Shown here one piece after another: positions 1 through 10,899 of a stretch of DNA of 64,000 nt (position 1 is the stretch's first letter; every line of letters begins with the position of its first letter). The notes beneath the pieces were generated by a model. It saw nothing but the letters and a program-made list of their open reading frames with translations, ran no database searches and was not told where the DNA came from. Source of the stretch: Chrysemys picta bellii (taxonomy: Eukaryota; Chordata; Testudines; Emydidae). Location: NCBI RefSeq assembly GCF_011386835.1, contig NC_088792.1, forward strand, positions 236,536,394-236,600,393. Direction: 5' to 3'. The position numbers and the translations under genes were made by a program.

Positions 1-3000
1 GGGTCATTCAACATAGGAAACTCAAATGCAAACCTGCCAATTAAGGGAAACTTATAGTTAGAAGGAATGTCACAACCAAAGGGAGACAAACACACATTAA
101 GAACAAAGGCACTTTTAAAAGGAAAATAAGCAAGAAGAGCTGCCAGGGTGGGGGGAGGGTGGGCAAGGTATGGAATAACCTCAATATACAATTCACAAAT
201 AGCTTTAAAATACATGAGACTTTAGCTGCATTTACATACACAGATATTTTCTTCTGTTGAGTATTGTGCTGACCAAAACAAAGGCAAGAGATTACATTAC
301 AGGCAAAACTTGATTACAGACGGTGAAGTCTTAAAGATTCTAAATTTGCTTAAAATTCATAAACTGCTCCTAGGTTACTGTCAGGCTAGATAAACCTGGA
401 AAACTGCTGTTCTGATGCCTTAACTATGAATTTCAATAGAGAAAACCCATAGAACCATTTATACCCATACTCAAATGAACAGCTAGAGAATTTCAGAGGA
501 GAAAAAACCTTCTTTTAAGATGGTAAACTTTCCATCACCTCTCCTGGACTGCTCAGCATATTAGTGAACATCCTTTTGTTTTATTGTGAATGCAGTCAAA
601 ATGAGCATAAGAAATATCCATTCAAACAATTTGCATATCCAAACGTTTCTTAATCCTTCATAATGAGACAAAGAATGTAAATTCAGAACAGAGGACAGAA
701 AACTCATTGATTGTGAAGTCTTATTATTTGAAACTTAAAATCATGTGCATTCAAAAATTCAGCCCCTTTACAATTTGACTATATTATTAGTTTGCAAAAA
801 GCCAAGGGGAACCCTCCCACCTCACAAAAGTAGCTATTTTGTTCCATAGGCAGTTTATAGTCCAGAAATGTCCCCTTTTAAGAACTTTGTATTATATGGC
901 TGATTTAGTATTAAAACTTGTGAATTTAGATTTCCCATGTTTTAATACTAAGACATATCTACATCTAAATCAAATTACAAAATAAAAAATTCAAAAAGTT
1001 AGCTCAGACATAGAACCATTTTCGAATGAAAATAGACTCTGCTCCACTTAGAAGTGGCCTTAATTTGACCAAAAAAACCAACAACCCAAAACATGAAATG
1101 AGAAATTTTATGAATTCAGAATACGTGAACTCTCTAATTTCAAGGTTTTTGAATTTCAGTGCATAACCCTACACTGTATCCTGCATTCAATTGTATGCAG
1201 AGTTCCCCATGCCTAGATTGATGGCAGGATAAGGCCTTTAGAAATATTTTTTTTCTGTTAACACAGGATGTCCCTGTGGATAAAACTTGTCAACATTGCC
1301 TGCATAAAGCCCAAGACCACTTGTTAGTTGGGAACTATATAGGATGACTATATTCTATCCATAATAAATATTCTCCTTGGAGGAAAAAATATAAAGAAAT
1401 GTTCAGCACAAAAAGTAATGATTCCTTCCATTGGCTTCCTTCTGGTGTTTAGAAAAAAGTTACAAATGAGCACGTAATTTATCTGACTTTTAAAGTGTTC
1501 ATGGCCACTTTTTTGTTCCTCTAGTATTATCACTTCTGCCACTTTCCCAAATGATTAGCCTTAATTTTGTGGATTTATAATACATATATCTCTATTAGTT
1601 AATCACAGTCCTAAATCAAATAATTCAGGAAGTATTTCTCCCTCTTTTTATATTCAAATTCATCCCCTGCCACAAATCACCAACTTTGTGCCTTCTTATC
1701 TGTCATGAGGTAGAATTCAGTGTACAGCTCCCTGCAGAACAATCAGTTTGCTACAGTCCTGATAAGGGGGTCTTTGTCCCAGAAAAACAAGATGCAAAAA
1801 TATGGTTCAGTTAGACTGTAGTTTTATTACTTAACTCATCTGGGATTTAAGCAGTAATAATTTGGACAGTGTAGGTCAGAATTCCTCCCACTGCTATCAG
1901 GCCCCCATCCATCCAGAGCTGGTCCCAGCCTATTACTGGAACCGTACTGCTCTCCCCTTGGTGAGAGGGTTAAGAGGCTGAAGAAGAAGGGTTGTCTTCT
2001 CCTCTCTGTATCAGACATCAAAAGCCCCAGTCCGTTCCCCAGTTTCTTTAGGGGATTCCTTCCCCAAGTCCACTTCTGGTTCCAGTTTATCAGACAACCC
2101 GCGCCCCTAAGGAATGACTAGCTGAGTGTGTCTGCTCACCAGCTCAAGTGATGCTTGCCCTCTCCCTCCAACCTTCCTCCCAACTCCTGAGTGAATGGGT
2201 ACTTTTAAAGAAGCTATTACCATTTCCCCCCCACCCCCATCATTCCAGACAAAGCCGCTTTGAGGTTGTGGAGACTGGATTCTGAGCAATATGTTTGCAG
2301 CCTCTTCTTCCTCTTCAAAGACCACAAACACAGCCAACGGAAAATTTTTAGTCAAAATATGTATATGCTATAATGCAGACAATGAGTTTCTTACTATTGT
2401 CGTTGACTTTCATTTGTTATGTTTTAAGATTCACTGTTGCTTGTATGAAGATTTCATTTATTCTGAATTAATTTGTTCAATTAATGATTTTTTCTTTGAA
2501 CAGTGTAACTTTGCAAAAATGACTTTGAAAAACTTTGAAAAAATCATTAAATGTACACAATAGAATCATAGAGTTCACAAAAATGCTTTTTCTGCATGCA
2601 TTACCTTATGCATTTGCTTTGAATCAAAGTTCTATACTTTTAGTGACTGAATCGACACAATTTTATTTCATGGTGTTGGAGCTGCGTATACTAGTTAAGT
2701 TCATTTTTTGATTGATGATTGCTGTGAAGCAAGTTATTCAAACACAATGCTTGTTCAAGTTTAAATAAACTGGTTAAGTACATATCTTCTGTGTCCTTTC
2801 ATCACCAAGAAAGCCATCTATACAGGAACATTAGAAAAATAAAGTACATTTTCAAAGGTGGTAATTATATGTAGCCTCTGAAGTTAAACATGTATCACTC
2901 TAAATGAAAGCAAAAGTCTGAATTTAAATTCTAAAAGAGTGATATATTTAGGACAGCATTAATTTCTAGATAAGTTAGTGAAGAAAAAAAGCAGCTAGAA

Positions 3001-3375
3001 CATAGGCAGTAAAATCATCCAAGACAAAAATCTTACACATGTTCTGTTTCTTCAGTTGATCTTTAACAGCAACAACTTGCACCTCTAGGGTCCATTTCAT
3101 GTAAATGGATATCCCAGAGAGCTTTGTGTTTAATTACTCATCAGTAATAAAGAGTGTGAATACAGGAATTAAATGTGGCAGCCATTATAATCTGGCAGAA
3201 ACATATGCACACATGAATAGGAGCATTAGCAGCAATTGTGATACTAGCATCTGAGTTATGAAATGTTGGTAATTACACTGTATGCAACTTCCTTATTCAT
3301 ATACTACAATGGAAACATTTTAATATCTTTATACTTTTACCAAAAACTGCTTTATTTTATATTTATAAATATATA
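1..3375. other. AT-rich noncoding DNA, no gene seen
   Basis: No open frame longer than about 90 codons, no recognisable domain, and no clear repeat boundary. A C/T-rich stretch lies near 2130-2250. The region reads like intergenic or intronic DNA. Ancient, highly diverged repeats cannot be excluded by eye. Confidence 0.6.
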
Positions 3376-3779
3376 TTTACAATGATTTATTAATCGCAGT
3401 TAACTCACGTGATTAATTCAAAAAAATTAATTGTGATTAATCACAGTTTTAATCGCACTGTTAAACAATAGAATACCAATTGAAATGTATTAAATAATTT
3501 GGATGCTTTTCTACATTTTCATATGTATTGTATTTTGTGTTGTAATTGAAATAAAAGTGTATGCTATTTTTATTACAAATATTTGCTCTGTAAAAATGAT
3601 AAACAAAAGAAATAGTATTTTTCAGTTCACCTCAGACAAGTTCCATACTTCAATCTCTTTGTCATGAAAGTGCAATTTACAAAAGTAGATTTTTTTTGTT
3701 ACATAACTGCACTCAAAACAATGTAAAACTTCAGAGCCTACAAGCCCACTCAGTCCTACTTCTTATTCAGCCAATCACT

Positions 3780-3992
3780 AAGACAAACACGTTTGTTTAC
3801 ATTTAGATGAGATAATGCTGCCTTCTTCTTATTTACAATGCCACCAGAAAGTGAGAACAGGCATTTGCATGGCATTTTTGTAGCCAGCATTGCAAGGTAT
3901 TACATGCCAGATATGCTAAACATTCATATGCCCCTTCATGCTTCGGCCACCATTCCAGAGTACATGCTTCCATGCTGATTACACTTGTTAAA
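3780..3992 (-). pseudogene. second, inverted copy of the hAT transposase 3' end
   Basis: Read on the minus strand, this segment repeats the C-terminal coding region found at 4403-4620 on the plus strand. It includes the blocks corresponding to GGAATGGTGG, CATCTGGCATGTAA, GGCAGCATTATCTC and CAAACGTGTTTGTC. It is diverged and carries stops. Two head-to-head copies of one gene end within a single element suggest a foldback derivative and not two independent intact transposons. Confidence 0.65.
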
Positions 3993-4016
3993 AAGAATAA
4001 TTAGTTAATTAAATTT

Positions 4017-4620
4017 GTGACTGAATTCCTTTGGGGAGAACTGTATCTCCCCTGTCCTGTTTTACCCGCATTTTGCCATATATTTCATGTTATAACAGTC
4101 TCAAATGATGACCCAGCACATGTTGATCATTTTAAGAACACTATCACTTCAGATTTGACAAAATGCAAAGAAGGTACCTCTGTGAGATTTCTAAAGAACC
4201 TGAAGTGCCTTCCAAAATCAGAGAGGGATGAGGTGTGGAGCATGCTTTCAGAAGTCTTAAAAAGGCTACACTCCAATGCAGAAACTACAGAACCCAAACC
4301 ACCAACAAAGAAAATCAACCTTCTGCTGATGGCATCTGACTCAGATAATGAAAATGAACATGTGTCGGTCCGCACTGCTTTGGATTGTTATCGAGCAGAA
4401 CCCGTCAGCATGGAGGTATATCCCTTGGAATGGTGGTTGAAGGATGAAGGTACATATGACTCTTTAGCACATCTGGCATGTAAATAGCTTGTGAGGCTGG
4501 CTACAACAGTGCCATGAGAACGCCCATACTCACTTTCAGGTGACATTGTAAACAAGAAGCGGGCAGCATTATCTCCTGCAAATATAAACAAACGTGTTTG
4601 TCTGAGCGATTGGCTGAACA
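4017..4620 (+). pseudogene. hAT (ZBED-like) transposase C-terminal remnant
   Basis: An open frame of 156 codons (4017-4487) ends in EWWLKDEGTYDSLAHLACK, matching the start of the hAT dimerisation region that ends many ZBED-like transposases. The frame then meets a stop. The same phase continues past it with the rest of that domain (GDIVNKKRAALSP, then a segment ending NKK), but with further in-frame stops at 4485 and 4515. The N-terminal BED finger and most of the DDE-type catalytic core are absent. An acidic linker (SDSDNENE) precedes the domain. This is a broken relic; no function is expected. Confidence 0.75.
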
Positions 4621-5028
4621 AGAAGTAGGACTGAATGGACTTGCAGGCTCTAAAATTCTACATTTTCTATTTTTGAATGCAGTTTTTTTGTACATAATTC
4701 TACATTTGTAAATTCAACTTTCACGATAAAGAGATTGCACTACATTACCTGTATTAGGTGAATTGAAAAATACTATTTATTTATTTTTTTTACAGTACAA
4801 ATACTTGTAATCAAAAATAAATATAAAGTGAGCACTCTACACTTTTTATTCTGTGTTTTAATTGAAATCAATATATTTGGAAATGTAGAAACATCCAAAA
4901 ATATTTAAATAAATGGTATTCTGTTATTGTTTAACAGTGCAATTAATCGTGATTAATTTTTTAATTGCATAATTAATCCGATTATTTTTTTAATCACTTG
5001 ACATCCCTTATATATATATATACATACA

Positions 5029-5071
5029 GGTTTCAGAGTAACAGCCGTGTTAGTCTGTATCCGCAAAAAGA

Positions 5072-5072
<1 letters not shown>
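5029..5072 (+). repeat. turtle-type retroposon head fragment
   Basis: The fragment has a CAGGTTTCAGAGTAACAGCC start followed by GTGTTAGTCTGTATCCGC and an A-rich run. The same head begins the complete element at 39947. Here it is cut off by a CA microsatellite. Confidence 0.6.

Positions 5073-5073
<1 letters not shown>

Positions 5074-5113
<40 letters not shown>
5074..5113. repeat. (AC)n microsatellite
   Basis: About 20 uninterrupted AC units directly follow the A-rich end of the retroposon head fragment, so the array may have grown from that tail. Confidence 0.95.
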
Positions 5114-5115
<2 letters not shown>

Positions 5116-5299
5116 CTTAACTTCATTATATGCTAAATTATAACAATTAAAACAAAGTATGGAGAAATTCTGCTTCCTTTACTCATACAAGTAGCACAAT
5201 AGACTTGTAAGGGGAGCAGAATTCCACCCTATATGAAATGTTCAAATTATATAATCCTTAAACATCAAAAATGAAAAGAATACTTTATCTTGACGACTA

Positions 5300-5390
5300 A
5301 AGGCACTATTGGTGAAATCCTAGCCCCATTGAAATAACTGGCAAACTTCTCTTAGACTTCAGTAGGGCTAGGATTCTACCCTATAGTTAC
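5300..5390. repeat. degenerate palindromic interspersed repeat
   Basis: GTGAAATCCTAGCCCCATTG on the left is mirrored by GGGCTAGGATTCTACCC on the right, giving an imperfect palindrome of about 85 bp. It resembles short palindromic MITE remnants that are common in sauropsids. No target duplication is evident. Confidence 0.45.
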
Positions 5391-5854
5391 AAAAATCCCC
5401 ACTCATTATAAAGCATATACACGAACAAATTATACTTACACATAAATAGATTTATTTTCTAAGATGACACTCGATTAAAAACACACATTTCAAAGATTTT
5501 AGAACAAATCCTTGGTTAGTCACATTTTTATATGAACGGCATTAATATATGTAACCACTTTCCCATATCACATGACAATTGACCATTCAGGAAGCTGAAA
5601 ACTTTCAAATATTTTCATTACTTTTATTAATATTGTTCAATTATTTGAGTGTCATTGATTTTAAGGCCAAAAGGTAAAATCAACTTCTCTGACTTCCTGA
5701 CACATGATCATGACTGTCCCTTTGTTTACCTGTCGCTTAGTTTGATACTGTCAGGGCTCCTACATTTGGCTCTATTTGGCTCAGACAGTGTTTGAAAAGC
5801 CACAGGACATATATTCCTTTTCCACCAGGGTGAGGGGGTTGAAAGACTCCCAGT

Positions 5855-6160
5855 CAGGAGCGGCTCCAGGTACCAGCACAGCAAGTGCATGCCTGGGGCG
5901 GCAAGCCGGGGGGGGGGGCAGTCTGCCGGTCGCTGTGAGGACGGCAGACAGGCAGTCTTCGGCGGCATGCCTGTGGGAGGTCTGCCGATCCCGCGGCTTC
6001 GGCGGCAATTGGGCGGAGGGTACAGTGAAGGTGCAGGACCGGCAGATCACCCGCAGAAATGCCACCGAATCCGCGTGACCAGCGGACCGCCCGCAGGCGT
6101 GCCGCCGAAGACCTCTTGACTGCTGTGCTTGGGGCGGCAAAAAACATAGAGCCGTCCCTG
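5855..6160. mobile_element. GC-rich hAT-like MITE with 8-bp TSD
   Basis: The 306-bp GC-rich block contrasts sharply with its AT-rich surroundings. It starts CAGGAGCGGCTC, and the complement of its end is CAGGGACGGCTC, so the termini are inverted repeats of hAT type. Flanking 8-mers CTCCCAGT (5847-5854) and CTTCCAGT (6161-6168) match at 7 of 8 positions, as expected for an aged hAT target duplication. The interior contains mirrored GGCGGCATGCC-type blocks. Several overlapping open frames on both strands are by-products of GC richness and are not genes. Confidence 0.8.
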
Positions 6161-6169
6161 CTTCCAGTT

Positions 6170-8645
6170 CCCCAAATCTTATACCTGGAGAGGGAGAAAC
6201 TACCTACCTATCGTCTTTCCTCCCCTCACTGCCTGAGGCAGCCATATTACTTCTCCTTATCTCAAAAGAAGATCCCCATATGTCAGTGCATCCCAAGGCA
6301 TGCGCCTTAGAGTACATTTTAAATAGTGAGCAGTAGTGGGACTCAGCAATACATTTCTGCAACCTACTGCTGAAGGAAAAGTTTGGGGCCCATGCTGAGT
6401 TACAATCTGACCTTGCAGCCCTACTGCAGGGAGAATGCCAAGTGAATAATACTCAGGAGACAAAAGGGATTCAGCCATATTCCTGCTCCCAAAAGACTAC
6501 AGAGTGAAGGAGGATAGAAGTACACTCTGTCTCCCTTACAAAAATAGGTTAAAGGAAATTGATGAGTGGAGAAATATTCCATTATACAGATCAAATGATA
6601 CTCATATCCAGGGTATCTGAATGTCATGAAAATGTTAGGGCCCTTAAATATGACTATTATTCAGTTATTAGTATATTTGCCCATAATATTAAAATAGAAA
6701 ATTTGCTCTCTAGATTTTTCACAAAGGCAATTGAACAAATGCTGAATTTTACCCCAGTCTAATATTGCTATATATAGAATCTTTTCCTTCTCTGATGCTT
6801 AAAATTTGTTGTAGATAATGGCTGATACGTTTTGTTAATTCTTTTATTTGGTTCAGGTATGATAGACTTTATATGTCAACAAGTTAATGTAAGTGGTTTA
6901 GAAGGAATTGGTACTGGTAAGAGCAATATCTGACAAGTACAGTAATTGCAAGTTGTAGTGATTTAACTGTTACTGAATGACAAAGTGTAATGTTAAAAAC
7001 GTTGAGATAATGTAAAAGATAATTTAAATATTTAGGATGCTCTGCAAAAATATTTTACTTAAAAAAATACTGGGGATAGAAGTCCCTAAAGTCACTGGAG
7101 TGACTCCAGATTTACACTGGTGTAACTGAGATCAGAATCTGACCTTCATTTGTTCACAAATGGTTCTTAAATAACCCTGTTTGGTTGATTGAAATACAGC
7201 GAGTAAATCAGACTGACATTTTGCATCGCATGTCATTTATATAAGAAGACATTTTATACTGGTGTCCTACCCCCCAAAAATGAACAAATATTTCTGAAAC
7301 TAAAAACTCAGCTAACCCCTTGATAGGTTTAATAACAGATAAAATATTTATTCAGTAAATATCCATCAAGAAACAATTTTAAAATATTAGACTTTAAATA
7401 TTTTACTAGAACCCTTAGGAGCAATCTTTTTAACTCAGTATCATGCTAGCACACTATGCATGGACACTTCTCCAAATAGTGTACACACTGACGTATAGGT
7501 AACCTAGAAAATATTTATCTGGCTTGACCTAGAGCTATTTTCTCCCATTCTCCTCTTAATCTGTGTTTTCGGTTTACTTTAGTTTCTTCTTCCTGGTTGA
7601 ATCTAATGTAGTCCCGCTATAGTCTCCTTCCCGGGCACTTTCATTTTGTACCATTTCTTTCAGAACAGTTCCAATCTAGTCCAGCTTCTTCTCTCATGGG
7701 AAAAAGTCTGGTCTAACTTGTCACGGAAGAATTTCTAATCAGTTTAGCTCAGTGCCATCATGTTTGCCTTTCCAGAATGTTAGACAAGAGAAGCCTGCAT
7801 TGCCGCTGAATGGCAACCTCTTAGCTGACTTCCAGTTGACAGACTCAGTCTTTATTGAGCCCATTGTAAATAACTAACTTGAGTAACAACTAAACTTTCC
7901 CAAACACAACCCCAGTCAGTTTTAAACGCACACACATACATACACACACAGCCCGCCATCACTCCCACCCAGCCTCCTCTGCCCAGCAACAACAACTTGG
8001 TTACAAATAATTGTATTAGAAATAAGAACACTTGAAAAACAGCTCCTGCTTCAGTGCATTCCCATAAACTTTCTTCCTTGGGGTCTCCTTTTATACTAGT
8101 ATTTTTAAGAAATGCAAAGTTCTCTTTCTTTATTTAGACTCTTATTTTTCATATTCCATTGCACTTGATGATTGGACACCTGCATTTAAGACTTGGAGAT
8201 ATGAAACTGACTCAGTGTATTGCATACAAGTCAAATGATTAGAAATCAAGTGATGAGAGCAAGAGTAATTAATTATTCACAGACGTGAATGTATTGCAGT
8301 GCCTACATTACGTTCACAAAGGAGTATATTTGACTGCAGTGGGGGGTGGAGTAGTTGCCTTTGAATCTAATGAAAATGCCCTGGCATACAATGGGTGGCT
8401 CTTAAAGTGGCAATGAGAATTTTAAATTAAAGCTATGACTTTCAAAACATGTAAGGGTTTTAGTTGCCCAGTTCCCACTGACAGCCAATGGGATGTGGGC
8501 ACCTAACTGCCTTGTGCTGTTTTGCAAATCACAGCCTGAACTTATAACGAAATCTTACCAATATCATCTGACTTTTATCTACCTACCTTAGGATTTATAT
8601 AGTGTTTTATGCGGGTATCTAAGTGTGCCATGGTTGGAGCTTCCC
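6170..8645. other. noncoding stretch with minor repeat traces
   Basis: No gene recognised. A TTTACACTGGTGTAACTGAG segment near 7110 and a GTGGGCACCTAACTGCC segment near 8493 resemble fragments of short palindromic sauropsid repeats. A short imperfect CA tract lies near 7925-7950. Confidence 0.5.
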
Positions 8646-8648
8646 AAA

Positions 8649-9238
8649 GGGTATGTATACAGTTATGGCTATATTTGAGCTGGGAGGTGTGATTCCCAGC
8701 TTGGGTAGATGTACCCAGGCTAACTCTGCTTGAGATAGCACATAAAGATACCAGGGGAAGCACAGGTGGCGGCTCAGGCTAGCTTCTTGAGTTCATACTA
8801 CGGAGGTCAAGGTGGATTGGTATTCACACAGCTACTCAAGCTGCCACCCATAATACCCCGAGCTACACTGTTATTTTTACTGTGCTAGCTCAAGCAGAGG
8901 CTACGTCTTCACTATCCTCCTGGATCGGCGGGTAGAAATCAATCTCTCGGGGATTGAATTATCGCGTCTCGTCTGGACGCGACAATCGATCCCCGAATCG
9001 ACGCTTGTACTCCACCAGCACAGGTAGGACTAAGTGCCGTTGACAGGGGAGCCACGGCGGTCAATTTGCCACCGTCCTCACAGCGGGGTAAGTCGGCTCG
9101 GATACGTCAAATTCAGCTACGCTATTCGCGTAGCTGAATTTGCGTATCCTAAATTGATCCCCCCCCCCCCCAGTGAAGACGTAGCCTCAGTCTAACAATG
9201 CTAGGAAGCAGGCTCCCAGCTGCAGTGTAGACATACCC
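8649..9238. mobile_element. outer MITE, interrupted by a second MITE
   Basis: The left end GGGTATGTATACAG and right end CTGCAGTGTAGACATACCC form terminal inverted repeats. A second inverted block follows inside: GCTGGGAGGTGTGATTCCC on the left, GGCTCCCAGC on the right. TGCTAGCTC-type words recur in the interior. The body is broken by a separate element at 8898-9187. Superfamily not assigned; no confident target duplication was seen at the outer ends. Confidence 0.6.
8898..9187. mobile_element. inner MITE with perfect 16-bp TIRs
   Basis: AGGCTACGTCTTCACT begins the element and its exact reverse complement AGTGAAGACGTAGCCT ends it. The trinucleotide CAG flanks both sides (8895-8897, 9188-9190). 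A 3-bp duplication would fit PIF/Harbinger, but that group prefers TWA, so the assignment is tentative. The interior has an inner palindrome around AATTCAGCTACG/CGTAGCTGAATT (about 9111-9141) and a 13-C run (9159-9171). It is CpG-rich compared with its host element, suggesting a younger insertion. Confidence 0.75.
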
Positions 9239-9580
9239 GTAGATTTTAAAAAGGGAAAGCCACCTGCAGCAGGAAAATGAGTTTGGGGTGGATGGATGTG
9301 GAAAAGGGAGTATCCCACGGAATTGTGAGCCATATGTATTAATATTTATCAGTATATCCAGTGAAAAGCAATTATTTCTTCTTGGACCAGAGGAGTAGTT
9401 CAGGTGGACTGATGAGTCTTTCTGTCCATTTTTTTCTATTTTTCTTTTGTTTGTATATTGCTAAATGAGACAAAGGTTTTCTTGGAATAGTATCTGTATA
9501 CACTTTTGTGGCTTGATATAATTTAAACGTGTTGCTAAAAATGTTATGAACCGTAAAATTACCTTATGATTAAAACTGAT

Positions 9581-10227
9581 TGTGACACTTCCTGTGGGTA
9601 CTCAGGGTTGTGAGGAACCTCGCTATCACTGCCCTTAGTGTGAGGAAGCCTTGTCTGTGCTTGCTAGGGGTCAGCTCCCAAACTCTACTTGCCATGGGCT
9701 AGTAGATGTTTGATTCATCTTGTAACTCTCTCATTTTGTAACTGGCTTAGTATGCAAATAGGCTTAAAGTGCACTATATCCAAGTGGCCAGACAGGGAGG
9801 TTGGTGTCTGTTACCTCCTGCCTGAAAGGAACAATTTTGAGGTCTGTCACCTCCTGGTGACCTGCCTTAACTCCAAAACTTTAACATAATTTTAAGTGTA
9901 GATAAATAAGTCCTTAAATATTATCCATTCCATACATTTTGCAAAGATTATTTTGACCATTGGACTACTGGCCTTCGTTACACACCTTAGACTCTACCCT
10001 TCAGTGAACTATTATGCATATATCTAACCCAGGGGCTCCCAGTAAAGCCCTATACAATGTGTACTCTCTGCCAGCTGGTACCCAGGGTTCTCTGGATCAC
10101 ACTGACCAGTTGTCCATTTAGTTCAGATGTTTCAGATGAAGGTGAATACATCTGTAAAGTATTATAAGTAATGGTATATCAGGAGGTATTCTCAGGCACT
10201 AGGACAGGTATGCAACAAAGTCCTGAA
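9581..10227 (+). mobile_element. possible LTR-like repeat
   Basis: The segment begins TGTGACACTTCC and ends close to TACAACA, just before LINE coding sequence starts. It has the look of a long LTR and resembles a turtle LTR family by eye. No target duplication or clear TATA/AATAAA pair was found, so ends and class are uncertain. Confidence 0.35.
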
Positions 10228-10890
10228 ATCCTACAACATAACCCTCTTAACAAAAATAAAACTTTACAAAGCTTTTGTGTTCACATCTCTCCTCTATGGC
10301 TGTGAGACCTGGATGCCATACAAATGGTATATCAAACAGCAAGAGACCTTCCATATGTGGTCTCTGACTCTCTGCGTGCCATTATGGGGATCCACTGGCA
10401 AGACAAAATTGCCAACCTGAAGGTTCTCCAAAAGTCAAATACCACAAGCATTGAAGCCATGCTGATAAAAGCCCAGCTACGCTAGGTTGGACAGATCATT
10501 AGGATGCTTGAACATCGACTCCCCAGAAAAATATTCTATAGAGAATGGGCATATGGACACCGGATCAAGGCTACAAGGACAGCATCAACAATAGCATAAA
10601 CTTTGGTTCAATAAAACCGGATGATCTCGAGAAGGCTGCATCAAATAGATCAGCTTGGTGACATACAACACTCTGAGCCTTTGAAGAGGACACAAATAAT
10701 CAACTGTTAGCTGCAAGGGAAAAGCATCAGACCAATGCTATAGCTACCAAGAGAGTCAGCAATGACTTTGTCTGCCCAATCTGCTCATGAGCATGCGTGT
10801 CACACTTTGGACTTCAGAGTCACTCCAGAATCCACAAAAAGAGAGAGCATGAAAATGTCATTGTTGAACTGACAGACTACATGAGATAAA
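10228..10890 (+). pseudogene. non-LTR LINE ORF2 3' remnant with zinc-finger end
   Basis: Post-reverse-transcriptase coding sequence is visible in broken frames. LYKAFVFTSLLYGCETW lies near 10261-10315, then IMGIHWQDKIANLKVL near 10383. A VGQIIRMLEHRLPRKIFYRE block follows near 10480, and a C-terminal CPIC...C...FGLQSHSRIH zinc-finger-like motif ends it near 10780-10840. This order (thumb-like region, IGH-type motif, then a Cys/His motif) fits the 3' end of a LINE ORF2. Multiple stops and frameshifts show it is dead. The clade is not assigned. The 5' part, including the catalytic domain, is missing. Confidence 0.7.
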
Positions 10891-10899
10891 GGAAGAAAA

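Larger units (their letters stand above)
3380..5005 (+). mobile_element. hAT-family DNA transposon relic with inverted-copy arms
   Basis: The two ends share a TTAAACAAT block and AT-rich ATTAATCG-type palindromic motifs. The right end finishes in CTTGACATCCC, whose complement (GGGATGTCAAG) is a typical hAT terminus. Beyond the termini, about 600 bp of the left arm (3390-3990) is a diverged reverse complement of the right arm (about 4400-4995), including the transposase 3' end and its 3' flank. A decayed transposase frame lies in the centre. The left arm lacks the terminal GGGATGTCAAG-type segment, so the left end looks shortened. An 8-bp target duplication could not be recognised. The superfamily is fairly sure from the protein; exact ends are approximate. 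Confidence 0.75.

Noticed and set aside
5776..6147. Five overlapping GC-rich open frames on both strands
   Set aside because: All fall in the hAT-like MITE at 5855-6160. Lack of stops reflects GC content.
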